From: Parasponia andersonii
Taxonomy: Eukaryota > Streptophyta > Magnoliopsida > Rosales > Cannabaceae
NCBI GenBank assembly: GCA_002914805.1
Contig: JXTB01000400.1
Coordinates: 126,174-190,173, forward strand
Direction of reading: 5' to 3'
Length of the DNA: 64,000 nt
The stretch's first letter is position 1. Every line of letters starts with the position of its first letter. Shown here piece by piece: positions 28,507 through 38,890 of this stretch. The position numbers and the translations under genes are program-made. The notes under the pieces were generated by a model, which ran no database searches, was not told where the DNA came from, and worked only from the letters and a program-made list of their open reading frames with translations.

Positions 28507-28878
28507 TATTATACAGTAGAAGCATAACTACTCCAAATATTTATATTTAATATTAAGACAGTATTAAATATAAACCACCAACTAGTTACCGAAATTAACG
28601 AAAATAGAAAATGCGTAGAAAATTCTAAATATAAAAATAAAGAAGAACACAAAATTTAGTGAGGTTCGGCAAATTAACTACATTCTCAGGGCATTATTGA
28701 CCATTTCACTAACTTCAAATAGGAGGAAATATAAAATCTAGGCTGTAATACAAAAACCCAGAAACAATTGGGAAAAAAGGGTAAAAACAAAACTATAAAA
28801 GTCCTTAGGAATAAAAATCTTACTAATAAAGAACTAATTTTTGGATTATTAAAACCAATCACTATTAGCTTCATTTTA
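28507..28878 (-). repeat. Right (5') LTR of the copia element, truncated
   Basis: It aligns with 23907-~24283 of the left LTR, with many differences: 'actactc.aaatatttatatttaatattaaga' in both, then the 'acacaaaatttagt.a.gttcg.caaatta' block. Alignment stops at ~28878, where the 60-bp array starts, so about 110 bp of the outer end is lost. Confidence 0.8.
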
Positions 28879-29060
28879 ATGTAGTATATTTTTATAATGA
28901 AATCTGATGAAATTCAATGATAATTCGATGACATTTCAATGAAGTGTACTTTTACAATGGAATCTGATGGAATTCGATGATAATTCGATGTCATTTCATT
29001 GAAGTGTATTTTTATAATAGAATCTGATAGAATTCGATGAAATTTGACGATAATTCGATG
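28878..29060. repeat. 60-bp tandem array, ~2.7 copies
   Basis: The period is exactly 60: GAATCTGATGGAATTCGATG, then ATAATTCGATGTCATTTC, then ATTGAAGTGTATTTTTA. It starts exactly where LTR similarity ends. Further AATTCGATG/ATTTCGATG fragments continue to ~29230. Confidence 0.85.
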
Positions 29061-29693
29061 CTATTTCGATGCCATATCGATGACCATACTCAATCTTTTA
29101 AATTTCATTATAAAAACATATTTCATCGAAATAGTATTGAATTTTATCGAAATTTATCCAAAAGTTTCGATGTTTGTCGGGATAGCTAGTCCAAATTTTC
29201 AGAATTTCATAGAAATTGATCCAAATTTTATTTTTAATGCAGAATCAATCACTAAACATCTCGAAATTTAAATACCAACTATTTTAAACTATACACATTA
29301 CGTTTCTTTAAGCTTTGATTGTTAAAAAAATTATTTAGTTGAGAGAAGATTAAAGATTAAGAGGAAGCATAGAAAAAGGGAAATAGAAGAACGAGAAAAA
29401 GTGAAAGAAAGCTAAGTCTAAATTTCGACAATAATTAAGTCTTTTCAGGAAGATTTAGTCATATTTTTTGAAGTTTTATTAGGACGGTCATGAAATTATA
29501 AATAACTTTTATTTGGAGCATATTTAATGAAATTTCGTTCCAGATAGATCTCTATCCAACTTCCTATTAAGTCTGCAAGAGCGTGTGGAGAAGCTGTGCC
29601 AAGCCTTTTTTAAATGCACAAGACAAGGTAATAAACGAATATTTGTACCAGACTACCAGATTTCGTTATACTAATACTAAGTCACATTGATGT
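29061..29693. other. Repeat-derived spacer
   Basis: The first part is eroded 60-bp repeat material. A short readable stretch on the plus strand at ~29545-29610 (LSNFLLSLQERVEKLCQAFF) may be an exon fragment, but I recognise no family. Confidence 0.3.
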
Positions 29694-30152
29694 TTGTTTC
29701 TTAATGCATCCACTGTTTTTCTTACTTTTCAGGAAACTGAACAACTAAGGATAAATTTAACAAATGAAGAAGAGCAGATCCGTTTTCTTGAGAATCGTTT
29801 TATTCAAATTTTCAATGCAGTGGGCAGGTTTGTAGGCCTACTGATGATCGGTGATACAAATTTACAGTGCGGTTCGGCTGTCCCTGGGTTAACATGCTTG
29901 GTGATACTATCATTCACCATGTATACCTTGTACTTAATTTTGGCTAAACACAACGAAGAAGAGGTCAATAAGGTTCTCGATCATAGTCATCCGATCATGT
30001 TTGCTTGGCCCCCCCATAGTCAATTTTGTTATTCTTTATTTAGCAACAATTGGCATATACATTTTTTCGTGTGTATAATGCTTTTTAGAGAAGGGAAATG
30101 CTTGTTTGTGGCCTTTGACGATGAAACTCTGTATAACTGTTGTAAATCTTAG
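29694..30152 (+). pseudogene. Unrecognised 152-codon frame, possible gene fragment
   Basis: The first ~35 residues after a plausible acceptor (TTTTCAG at ~29733) read like a coiled coil (ETEQLRINLTNEEEQIRFLENRF), followed by a hydrophobic stretch (CLVILSFTMYTLYLILA) that could span a membrane. The rest is Cys- and Phe-rich without a pattern. It follows the kinesin and copia debris but does not match kinesin-5 as I remember it. It could be the last exon of a broken gene or chance coding. Confidence 0.25.
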
Positions 30153-31370
30153 GGATGATTTTACAGGATATTCTTTTACTGAGTCATGAGATAGATGTTA
30201 ATGACATGTTTTCTTTCAATCATATAAATAAAATGTTTTTGTAATATCAAATTTGATAAGCTTGGTAAGCCACGCTTGTATATCAATATTCTTTTGGGGC
30301 GCCTCTACGGTAGTGCCTAACTTTCATGATTTTGAACCCATGTAATATTGGAATCTGTATTTTTAGGCTGCTGAAAAGGAAAGGTGTGGATTCAATTGGT
30401 CACTTGAGTTGAAATGAAAAAGGGAAATTCAGTTCAGAGAAGAAGGTTCTGTAATCTTATTACAGCTTGAAAAAGCCTATGATCACTCTAAAAACTGTAA
30501 AATGAGATAAGAGAAGAACGACTGGATAAGCGGGTACATGAAACTTTCTTCTCTCTCCCCATCTCAACCTACCACTCCTCTCCCTCAAAACAACATCCAA
30601 CAATCTATAAACTCTCTCTCTCTCTCTCTAGCTCCTTGCTTCTTCAATCCTGAATTTCAGAGCCAGCGAAGAGAAGAAAACTATGCATAAAAATAGGGGG
30701 AAAAAAAAAGACTTTCGTTTCCCTTTTTTTCTTAGCAAAATAGTTTTTTTTTTTTTGGGTCCCCAAAACATGCCTCATCTCATTTCCCTTCCCTTCTACC
30801 TCAAGCTTTTCTTCTACTCCATATTTTCCATCTACACCCAATGATGGCTCAAAGCCTTGACAGTCCCATAGTAAATGAACCCATTTGGGTTCAGAGCAAG
30901 AGGAAGAGGAGGGAGGTGGATTTGAAAGGAAAAGGATTGAAAGATACAGAGGAGGGTAAATGAATGACCACTGGCCTATGACTTCCATTCTTCCTGTATG
31001 TAAGTGAAAAGTAGAACTTTATAACTACTGATCCAATATTTCAACTTCATTCCTTTGTTCTGTTACTAAAAGGATCCAATATCCCAAGTTCCTTGCCAAA
31101 TGTTTTCCAAGAGGGTTCCACGGGTCATAGTGGATGTGGCCAAAAAAGCACACTAGAGCAAAACAACATGCAGAGAAAGCAAGAAAGCCGGAATTCTTGG
31201 CCGCATAAATTCAAGAAAAGAACTGTTTTGAAGCTTTGGCGTTGAAAGGCCAGCATTATTGAGAAAAATATATATGAGCAACTCTCATTGTCGTTGTCAG
31301 AAAAACGACATGATTTTTTAACCCTAGTCGGTTTTTTTTATTTAAAAAAAAAAATAAAACAAAAAACCGA
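30153..31370. other. Intergenic spacer before the gene island
   Basis: Contains a CT microsatellite at ~30613 and a 114-codon minus-strand frame (30644-30988) rich in Ser, Pro and Phe that has no recognisable domain; I do not call it a gene. Confidence 0.5.
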
Positions 31371-31443
31371 CACGCTCGGTGGGACTCGAACCCACAATCG
31401 TCTGATTAGAAGTCAGACGCCTTATCCATTAGGCCACGAGCGC
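31371..31443 (-). tRNA. tRNA-Arg (anticodon UCU)
   Basis: The 73-nt cloverleaf is complete: acceptor GCGCTCG pairs with CGAGCGT (G-U at the first pair), the D-arm contains GGCCTAATGGATAAGGC, the anticodon stem TCTGA/TCAGA closes the loop CTTCTAA, and the T-arm GTGGG-TTCGAGT-CCCAC is perfect. There is no intron. A T6 run just downstream on the minus strand serves as RNA polymerase III terminator. It is divergent from the PPR gene, whose ATG is 134 bp away. Confidence 0.96.
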
Positions 31444-31577
31444 GTTGTACGCTAGCAAAGCTACAATGTCTTATATCAAAGTTTCATTTGTTCGACTATG
31501 TCCGGTTTTATTCGATTGACGAGTCTTAAGTTTTGCGGTAATCAACCCTCGATGGAAGAAGAAAGCTAGAGCTCGCC

Positions 31578-34500
31578 ATGAGAGTCGTAATCAGGCTCCA
31601 CTCCTTGTATTCGTACTCTGTCAAGCTCCATGGTTTGGGCTTCTCAGGTTCATCTCAAGTTGATCACCTTTCAAGCCTAGCTAGGTCATCTAAGTTTAAG
31701 AAACCCCGGGAGACTGACGTAAAAAAACAACCAGAAAGTAGTAGCATTGGGTCCCTTTTCAATGAGATTACTGAGATTTTAGGTGCTGAGAACTTAATTC
31801 CGGATGGAACCTCATCTGGGTTTTTGATATCCGGAGAAATCCATGGGAGGGATGGTGTTGTTAGTGGAAAGAGCTTGCCTTGCGCTCCAAGTGTTTGTGG
31901 AAATGGTGAGGCGAGTTTAGGGGAAGAAAAGGACGATACATCGGTTTTGGGAGATACCCAGTTAGGAAATTTTGGTGAAAAAGATGTTAGTCCCGTTGTT
32001 CATGAGGTTACTGAAATTATTCGTGGTGAAAATGGTTCGGTTTTGATGGAAGATCGGTTGGAGAAATTGGGTTTTGTGTTAGAGCCTGAGGTTGTTGATA
32101 AAGTGTTGAAAAGGTGCTTCAAAGTGCCACATTTAGCTCTGAGGTTCTTTAACTGGGTGAAGCTTAGAGAGGGTTTTGATCATACAACCGAAACTTATAA
32201 TATCATGCTGTATATAGCTGGGGAAGTTAAAGAGTTTGGGCTGATGGAGAAGCTAGTGGAGGAAATGGAGATGACCTCTTGTAAGAAGGATCTCAAGACT
32301 TGGACTATTGTTATCTCGCATTATGGCAGGGCCAAGTTGATTGGCAAAGCCTTGTTGGTTTATGATAAAATGATAAAATCTGGTATGGAACCGGATGGGA
32401 TGGTCTACAAGATGATGATACAATCACTTTGTTCAGCTGGAAAAGCAGAGATTGCAATGGAATTTTACAAGGAAATGGCCCAGAAGGATATTGGACTTAA
32501 CCTGAGCTTGTATAAGATGCTATTGAGTTGTGTAGCAAGATCTGGAGATGCTGCTGGCGTTCACTTGGTTGCAGATGACATGATAAAAGTTTCGGAGATT
32601 CCTGATCAAATTGTTTATGGTTGTGTACTTAAGAGTTTTTGCGTATCAGGGAGGATAAGGGATGCTTTGGAATTCATACGAAACCTCAAAGATAAAGATG
32701 TGGCATTTGGCCGCGAATACTTTGAGACCTTAGTTAAAGGATTGTGTAGAGCTGATAGGATTGGAGACGCTTTGGAAATTTTTGAAATTATGAAAAGGAG
32801 ACAGTTCATTGATGAAAACATTTATGGAGTAATTATCAATGGGTACTTAAGAAGAAATGATATTTCTAAAGCCCTCGAACTGTTTCAAAGCATGGAAGAA
32901 TCGGGGCATTGTCCTACAACTTCCACCTACACAGAGTTGATGCAACATCTCTTCAGATTGAATAAATATGAGAAGGGTTGCGAGCTATATAATGAGATGC
33001 TGGAAAGAGGAGTTGAGACTGATTGTGTGGCAATAACAACGATGGTTGCAGGTCACGTTCGTGAGAATCGTATTCCTGAAGCGTGGAAAGTTTTCAGAAG
33101 TATGGAAGACAAAGGCATTCGTCCTACTTGGAAATCATATTCAATATTCATTAAGGAGCTGTGTAGGATTTCAAGCACAGATGAAATTCTCAAGGTTTTG
33201 AATGAGATGCGAGCTTCTGAGACATTTATTGGGGATGAAATATTCCATTGGGTAATATCTCATATGGAGAAAAAGGGAGAGAAAGATAATGTGGAGAAGG
33301 TAAAGCAGATTCAGAGAACCTCCAAACTTGACGCTCCAGCTGATGAATCTACTGATAAATCATCTGTGGAACGGGAACTGAATGCGGATTTGATTCACAA
33401 GTCAGAGCCTGAGCAGACAGATTGTTATATATTGGAGCCACTTCCAAAAGCTTACAGTGAGAGGGATTTGCAGCAAATTAGTAGGATTCTGTCATCGTCA
33501 CTAGATTGGTCCTTAATTCAAGAAGATTTGGAGACGTTCACTGTGAAATTCACACCAGAACTTGTTATGGAGGTTTTGAGGAATTGCAACACGAATGGTT
33601 TTGCCGCCTTACAGTTCTTCTCATGGTTAGGAAAGCAAGCTAACTACAGCCACACCGCGGAAACATACAACATGGCCATCAAACTTGCAGGACGCGGGAA
33701 AGATTTCAGGCACATGAAGAACCTATTCTATGAGATGAGAAGAAAAGGTTACTTGATAACGTCAGATACATGGACAATCATGATCATGCTATATGGTCGA
33801 ATAGGTTTAACCGAGATTGCTTTGAATACTTTTGGAGAGATGAAAGCTAACAATTGTAACCCAACTGCCAGTACCTACAAGTACTTGATCATATCCCTTT
33901 GCGGGAGAAAAGGTAGGAAGGTAGTCGAAGCCATAAGTTTATTTCAAGAAATGATTCATGCCGGACACATTCCGGACAAGGAATTGGTTGAAAGTTATCT
34001 TGCTTGTTTATGTGAAGTTGGTAAGCTTTTGGATGCTAGGAAATGTGTGGAATCTCTTCATAAAGCTGGTTTCACAATTCCCCTAGGTTATTCCTTGTAC
34101 ACCAGGGCTCTCTGCCGAGCAGGCAGGATAGAAGAAGCTTTGACAATGGTGGATGAGATTGGACCAGATAGAGCTACACTAGATCACTTTACTTATGGAA
34201 GCATCTTTCATGGGCTATTGAGGAAGGGACAACTAAAAGAAGCCCTCGAAAAGATGAATTCGATGAAGCAGGCCGGCGTAAATCCGACCGTCCATGTTTA
34301 CACGTCACTCATAGTTCATTTTTTGATAGAGAAACAGATTGAAAAGGCATTGGAAACTCTTCAGAAGATGAGAGAAGAGGGTTGTGAACCAACGATTGTT
34401 ACTTATTCAGCATTCATTCGTGGATATGTGAACATGGGCAGTGTTTCTGAGGCGTGGAATGTGTTCTATCGTATGAAACTTAAAGGACCTTCGCCGGACT

Positions 34501-34721
34501 TCAAAACCTATTCAATGTTCATCGGCTGTCTTTGTAAGGTGGGCAAATCTGAAGAAGCTTTAAGGCTTATAGATGAAATGTTGAGGAGTGGGATTGTTCC
34601 TAGCACTGTTAATTTTAGAACAATCTTTCATGGCTTAAACAGGGAAGGCAAGCAGAGTTTGGCACAGAATGTAATGCAACAGAAGATAGCTTTAATAAGA
34701 AAACGCAAGTTTATGACTTAA
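31578..34721 (+). CDS. P-class pentatricopeptide repeat protein, probably mitochondrial
   Basis: A single intronless frame of 1,047 aa. The N-terminus MRVVIRLHSLYSYSVKLHG has several basic and no acidic residues, as organelle presequences do. A low-complexity region follows to ~165. Two blocks of 35-residue PPR units (pattern TYN.MI..YG..G....A...F.EM...G..P) occupy ~200-580 and ~690-1035, joined by a charged linker at ~585-650. Both blocks begin with a similar lead-in (PE.V..VL..C......AL.FF.W, then H(T)AETYN), so the protein is an internal duplication. No E, DYW or SMR domain is visible, which fits P-class factors that bind and stabilise or process organelle RNA. From memory, the length and layout resemble At5g06400. 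The RNA target cannot be read from this. The ATG is the first in frame, after a short GA-rich leader. Confidence 0.95.
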   Translation: MRVVIRLHSLYSYSVKLHGLGFSGSSQVDHLSSLARSSKFKKPRETDVKKQPESSSIGSLFNEITEILGAENLIPDGTSSGFLISGEIHGRDGVVSGKSLPCAPSVCGNGEASLGEEKDDTSVLGDTQLGNFGEKDVSPVVHEVTEIIRGENGSVLMEDRLEKLGFVLEPEVVDKVLKRCFKVPHLALRFFNWVKLREGFDHTTETYNIMLYIAGEVKEFGLMEKLVEEMEMTSCKKDLKTWTIVISHYGRAKLIGKALLVYDKMIKSGMEPDGMVYKMMIQSLCSAGKAEIAMEFYKEMAQKDIGLNLSLYKMLLSCVARSGDAAGVHLVADDMIKVSEIPDQIVYGCVLKSFCVSGRIRDALEFIRNLKDKDVAFGREYFETLVKGLCRADRIGDALEIFEIMKRRQFIDENIYGVIINGYLRRNDISKALELFQSMEESGHCPTTSTYTELMQHLFRLNKYEKGCELYNEMLERGVETDCVAITTMVAGHVRENRIPEAWKVFRSMEDKGIRPTWKSYSIFIKELCRISSTDEILKVLNEMRASETFIGDEIFHWVISHMEKKGEKDNVEKVKQIQRTSKLDAPADESTDKSSVERELNADLIHKSEPEQTDCYILEPLPKAYSERDLQQISRILSSSLDWSLIQEDLETFTVKFTPELVMEVLRNCNTNGFAALQFFSWLGKQANYSHTAETYNMAIKLAGRGKDFRHMKNLFYEMRRKGYLITSDTWTIMIMLYGRIGLTEIALNTFGEMKANNCNPTASTYKYLIISLCGRKGRKVVEAISLFQEMIHAGHIPDKELVESYLACLCEVGKLLDARKCVESLHKAGFTIPLGYSLYTRALCRAGRIEEALTMVDEIGPDRATLDHFTYGSIFHGLLRKGQLKEALEKMNSMKQAGVNPTVHVYTSLIVHFLIEKQIEKALETLQKMREEGCEPTIVTYSAFIRGYVNMGSVSEAWNVFYRMKLKGPSPDFKTYSMFIGCLCKVGKSEEALRLIDEMLRSGIVPSTVNFRTIFHGLNREGKQSLAQNVMQQKIALIRKRKFMT

Positions 34722-36042
34722 TTATATTCTTGTTCCCGCTAGATGTTCGTCTCGTTGTTCATAGTAATTTACTTCTAAGTCCTTGTATGCGGAACAATAT
34801 ATCAAATAAACGAGTTAAAAAGTTGAATCGTTTAAAATTTTATAAAACCTTAAGTACAGTCTTAGGACAATATTGACAGAAAAATAACAAGAACAACAAA
34901 AATACAGGAACATATGTAGCTTTGTCAAAAGACTGTTTATTGGCATAATCAACTTTTATTCTTACAAGCGCTTGAAAATAGTAGTACAAAACTCCTCAAA
35001 AAAAAATTAGTATAAAAAAAAAATCTCCGCGTTGGTTTGTAGGAAGAGTATCAATTACATAATCTATGACAGGGAACAGGCGAAGGGCTAGACTAAATTT
35101 CCTCGAACGTTTTGGACTTCTGACGAATCTTGATTTTAATTCACCTGGAAAGTGAAACGAAAGAACCAGATCAGATGAATATGGATAATGTAAAGCTCTT
35201 TCTCATGTAGAGAAGAAAAATATAGCTTATATTATCATAACAGGAATGAAAAGAATATTGGCGGATACGCATTGAATCAAAATATGAAACTATCAACAAA
35301 ATGAAGCAGCTAAACCATCAACCATCTTATACAACTATTGAGTACAAAAAATTGACACCTTCCACATCCTTGTCATGAAAGAGGAATGAATAGCTTTGCA
35401 ATCATACAAAGCCAAGTAGAATAAATTAGGAGACGAGTTTTGATAACGCAAAAAATTCTTATGTCAAAATCCAACTAAGAACAACCAATATACTAGTCCC
35501 TGAAAATGGGTGAGAAAAGACACTTACGAAGTGATTGGCAGGTGAACCTGGCATTAGTTTGGCAGTATGAGAACAACAAAGCTGAATGATGGCAAAATGG
35601 GCACCAGACCAGCAGGAGCCTAAAAAATGTGGTAATTGCTTAGTTAGAAATACGTTAACTATATTTGTCACTTTGGTAATGAGAAAGGAAGACTACAATT
35701 GTAATTACTAGTATCAATTATCAATATCAAGACATACGAGCAGCAAAACCATTATCCACTACTCTTGTATTCCTTGAAGAATCCGACTGTTTCGAAAGAA
35801 GAAGAAGAGGGACAAGGAAAATAAAATGTCCATTTTCACAAACCGTCACACACAGGAAACGAGTAAAGCAAGAGATTAGAGAGAAGTGGCACTCACCCCG
35901 AAACATTTAATTATTTCTGATTAGGATCAGTCAAAAGAATATTATCCTTATTAGTACAAATAACAAAGTTTGTTTCCACATAGGATGACACCCATTAAGG
36001 AGTACTAAGGATTAGTCATCAAAACATATCAGGCACCTCGTA
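34722..36042. other. Convergent 3' ends of the PPR and HSCB genes
   Basis: The genes meet tail to tail. Probable 3' UTR signals include AATAAACG near 34805. No other coding sequence was recognised; a 70-codon minus frame at 35459 has no features. Confidence 0.45.
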
Positions 36043-38264
36043 TTAAAGCCTTTTTACAATTTCTTCAGTAACACGCTCATAGTATGTCATTCTCCGTATA
36101 GCTGTCACAGCTTCTCCAAAGTTCCGATCCCGATATGCATTTGCAAACAAGTTGGACCAGTGTTTTATTTTCTCTTGCATCTGGACAAACAAAATTTCAT
36201 GACATAAACAGAAAGGAAAATGATTTCACTGAATTAGTAACTACACATATTTTGGATAACGAAACAATTTCTTGAATGAAGGCCTTTCTGCTCGGATATG
36301 TTAATCATCCTTTTCAATATTGAGCCACTATTTTCCAATTTTTGATTGCATTCTGATAAATAAGCGACAGCATTCAAATCTCCAACTAGGAATAAGAAAC
36401 ACTTTAGATAGGTGAATCCTTCCTGCTAATTTCAGACTTGACAGCATTTTAAAAGAAAGGCCCATTTGTACCTCAGATTGAATCTGATTTAGAGCCTGAG
36501 AGTCAGCTGCCTCCTCAACAGCTTCCCTGATTTCCATTATCTGCATTTCATATCAAGTATTCAAGGATAAGAGTACTTCTAATGAATTAGAACCACTCAT
36601 TTTATTTTTTAAAGCAATCTCAGGAGAGCAAAACATAGCTAATTGCAGAGCCAGATTACAGGCTAGAAAGTAAATAAGGGAATTTTAAAAAAATATTCTG
36701 TTTTCCGTCAGTCTCAGACTAAACTCAATTGTGGACTAGAACACTGCTAGAAGGGACATCGCTTCACTTTGTTTTGTTGTATATTCTTCAAATAAAACTA
36801 AACTTGGGTCAATATTGACTACATTAAGCAAATATGCCAGTCTAACTTACCTCAGCAAGCAAATCGAGTTCTGAAATTGTTTCTTCTTCATCAACATTTA
36901 CACCTTCAAGCTTCAGCTGTAACATAAATAGCCGACTTTAGTTTCACGAACTTGTAGAAGTAAAAAGGCAAGCAAGGATACGGATAACATACGTCCGGAT
37001 TCACAAACACAGAAACAAATACAAACACAATAGCGTGAAAGGTTACAAAGGTCCTTCCAAAAGTATATCATGGGAACTCCAATACTGCCTTCATTACCTT
37101 TACCCCTCAACTGGGTCTTCAGATAGAAACATTTAAATAAGAAAAACTGAACATCGCCTACAGATGTTTGCATTTAAATTCATAATGTTAATAAATCTTA
37201 AGCGAAAAGTAGACTTACATTCTCAGAAAACTAGAAGTAAAAAAAGAAGAAATCTTACAACATAGATTGCCCTTGACAAAGGTTTCGTAAGCGTGCAATA
37301 TGCATCGATCACCCGAGCAGACTGATCAGCAGCATATTCTCTTTCTTTCTTACAAAGTACCATAAAAATCAACTCAAATCAAAAGCATTTTCCTCAAACT
37401 TGACCATTTCAAAGTAAAATATTGTAGTAGACAATGCGACAAACCTTTGATTTTGAATGCACTAAATCTGGGTGCAATTTCTTCTGCCAGTCTTTGTACT
37501 TCCCATCCAGATTTTGATCTTCAATGTCATACTTTTTCTCCCTATGTCAAAATATTTAACAACACAAAATGAAAACCTGAATCTAAATAGAAAAAACTAA
37601 ATTTATATGTCAAAATATTTAACAACGACACAAAATAAAACCCTCAATCTAAATAAAAGCAACTAAATTTATAAGCTTTATCTGTACGCACTATTCAGCC
37701 TAATAGAAAAACTTTAAGCTTGGGAAAGAACCAAAAGTAACCAATAATTTACAAATTCCTTCTGCTTAAATCTCTTTTTCTCAGCAACCAAACAAGAGTT
37801 AGCTAAGAAAATTTACAAGCCAAAACTGCAAAACCAAATCTCAAACCCTAACTTCGAAACAATTCAATTCAATCTCGAGTGACTTACAATCCGAATATCT
37901 GAAAGTAATCCACAGACTGATCCACCGGTTGAATGCACCGACAAGACGAACACACAAGAAACGGCGCCGCGGCATTACAGTTCCAGCACTTAGAATCGAG
38001 TTCCCGGGCCGATTGGGAGCTGAGAAAAATTTTCCCGGAAAGTCTGCGATTCCCGAGAAAATCGAGCCCGCGGCCGGGGAGGAGCCTATGGTTATTGGAA
38101 TAAGTGGTCGGTGAGGGTGAGAAGAAGGAAGAGAGAGATGGAGATGGAGGTTTGGCTGCGAATTCGATTGGCAGATTAGGGTTTGAAGGATTCAGGGTTC
38201 GCCGGAGACGGGCGGAGGAGGAGGAGGAGGAGAGAAGGGTTCGCAGCTGCCTTTGCCTCGTCAT
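36043..38264 (-). CDS. HSCB: Mitochondrial Fe-S cluster co-chaperone HscB (J-protein)
   Basis: Six exons join in frame: 38264-37888, 37541-37445, 37348-37259, 36916-36851, 36540-36472, 36180-36043 (278 aa). HscB/Jac1 binds the scaffold ISCU through its C-terminal helices and stimulates the HSP70 ATPase through its J domain during Fe-S cluster transfer. Residues 1-90 are Ser/Arg-rich, a presequence. A zinc-binding pair CWNC (93-96) and CSSC (105-108) follows, as in plant and animal HscB. The J domain begins at VDYFQIFGL and carries the essential HPD at 149-151. The C-terminal part (~189-278) is helical and acidic (EGVNVDEEETISELDLLAEIMEIREAVEE), then ends ERVTEEIVKRL. The protein is slightly longer than I remember for Arabidopsis (about 250 aa), mainly at the N-terminus. 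All introns are GT-AG. Confidence 0.94.
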
Positions 38265-38412
38265 AGCGGGAAAGCTCTCTGGACTTTTTTCTGAACCTGC
38301 TACGACACCATGAAAAAATAGTGTTGAACTGTTGATGATAAAACGACACGTCGTTTAGATTTTGAAAGTTGCTGTCGTTTTAGGGAGTTGAACGGTTAAA
38401 ATTGAAATGTTG
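38265..38412. promoter_or_regulatory. HSCB promoter region
   Basis: The short upstream DNA contains an ACGACACGTCGT palindrome at ~38343 with an ACGT core and a TGTCGTTTT repeat. No TATA box is obvious. Assignment to HSCB rests on position only. Confidence 0.3.
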
Positions 38413-38628
38413 TCGTCCGGATTCACAAACACACAAAGGTCCTTCCAATAGTATATCATGGGAACTCCAATACTGCCTTCGTTATCCTTACCCCCCTCAA
38501 CTGAGTTTTCTGATAGAAACATTTAAACTGAACATCGACTACAACAGATATTTGCATTTAAATTCATAATGTTAATAAATCATAAGCCAAAAGTAAAAAA
38601 GAAGAAATCTTACAACATAGATTGCCTT
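38413..38628. repeat. Copied fragment of HSCB intron 3
   Basis: Matches 36992-37272 in the same orientation: GTCCGGATTCACAAACACA, AGGTCCTTCCAA.AGTATATC, 'catgggaactccaatactgcctt', then 'tttgcatttaaattcataatg' and 'aaatcttacaacatagattgcc'. It includes the last bases of exon 3 with their splice donor. Internal deletions of ~35 and ~25 bp relative to the source are visible. Confidence 0.9.
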
Positions 38629-38890
38629 TCCTATCGTACATTAAACCTCTCATACCTACTAATTGGTGTACTTGAGATGCATTTCCCCNNNNNNNNNNNN
38701 NNNNNNNNNNNNNNNNNNNNNNNNNNNNNNNNNNNNGAAAATTAGGATACATTTTTTCTCGATTAGATTGTCGTAATTTCTCGACCGCATGTACATTTCC
38801 GTAATGATGATGGTGTTTTTCCAAAATTAAACTTTGTTGTTCAGCATCTTGGACTAACCATCCTTTAGAAGGTATAATAATTCTTCTTAT
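38629..38890 (-). pseudogene. rpoC2: Nuclear plastid-DNA insert: rpoC2 fragment
   Basis: On the minus strand the reading [31 protein letters not shown], then PNF, a gap, and GNASQVHQLVGMRGLM is that of the plastid RNA polymerase beta'' subunit. A dozen or so residues between KLRQS and the Met-x-Pro-Asn-Phe motif of the plastid protein are missing, and after GMRGLM the sequence departs from rpoC2. The 48 N at 38689-38736 stand about where some 18 residues of rpoC2 belong. No start, promoter or complete domain is present: this is a transferred piece of organelle DNA, not a gene. Confidence 0.85.
38689..38736. other. Assembly gap (48 N)
   Basis: Forty-eight undetermined bases inside the plastid-derived segment. 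Confidence 1.

Larger units (their letters stand above)
23907..28880 (-). mobile_element. Degenerate Ty1/copia retrotransposon (TNT1-94/Tork-like)
   Basis: Two direct copies of an LTR (23907-24395 and 28507-~28878) flank minus-strand gag-pol remnants in copia order: gag, gag-pre-integrase, integrase, reverse transcriptase, RNase H. Next to the right LTR the minus strand carries TATTATTAGAGC, a decayed form of the plant copia primer-binding site TGGTATCAGAGC. Next to the left LTR is a purine stretch (GGGGAAATTTTGG on the minus strand) suitable as a polypurine tract. Frames are broken by many stops and shifts, and the reverse transcriptase active site is altered. The element lies just after the last kinesin fragment. 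The distal end of the right LTR is missing. Confidence 0.88.

Noticed and set aside
28197..28527. Plus-strand frames of 66-68 codons
   Set aside because: Antisense of the leader and gag part of the minus-strand copia element.
30644..30988. 114-codon minus-strand frame
   Set aside because: Low-complexity Ser/Pro/Phe/Lys content, no splice partners, no recognisable domain.
32615..32821. Minus-strand frame within the PPR gene
   Set aside because: Antisense of the repeat coding sequence.
37929..38313. Plus-strand Arg/Glu-rich frames
   Set aside because: Antisense of HSCB exon 1, whose presequence and CxxC motifs define the real frame.
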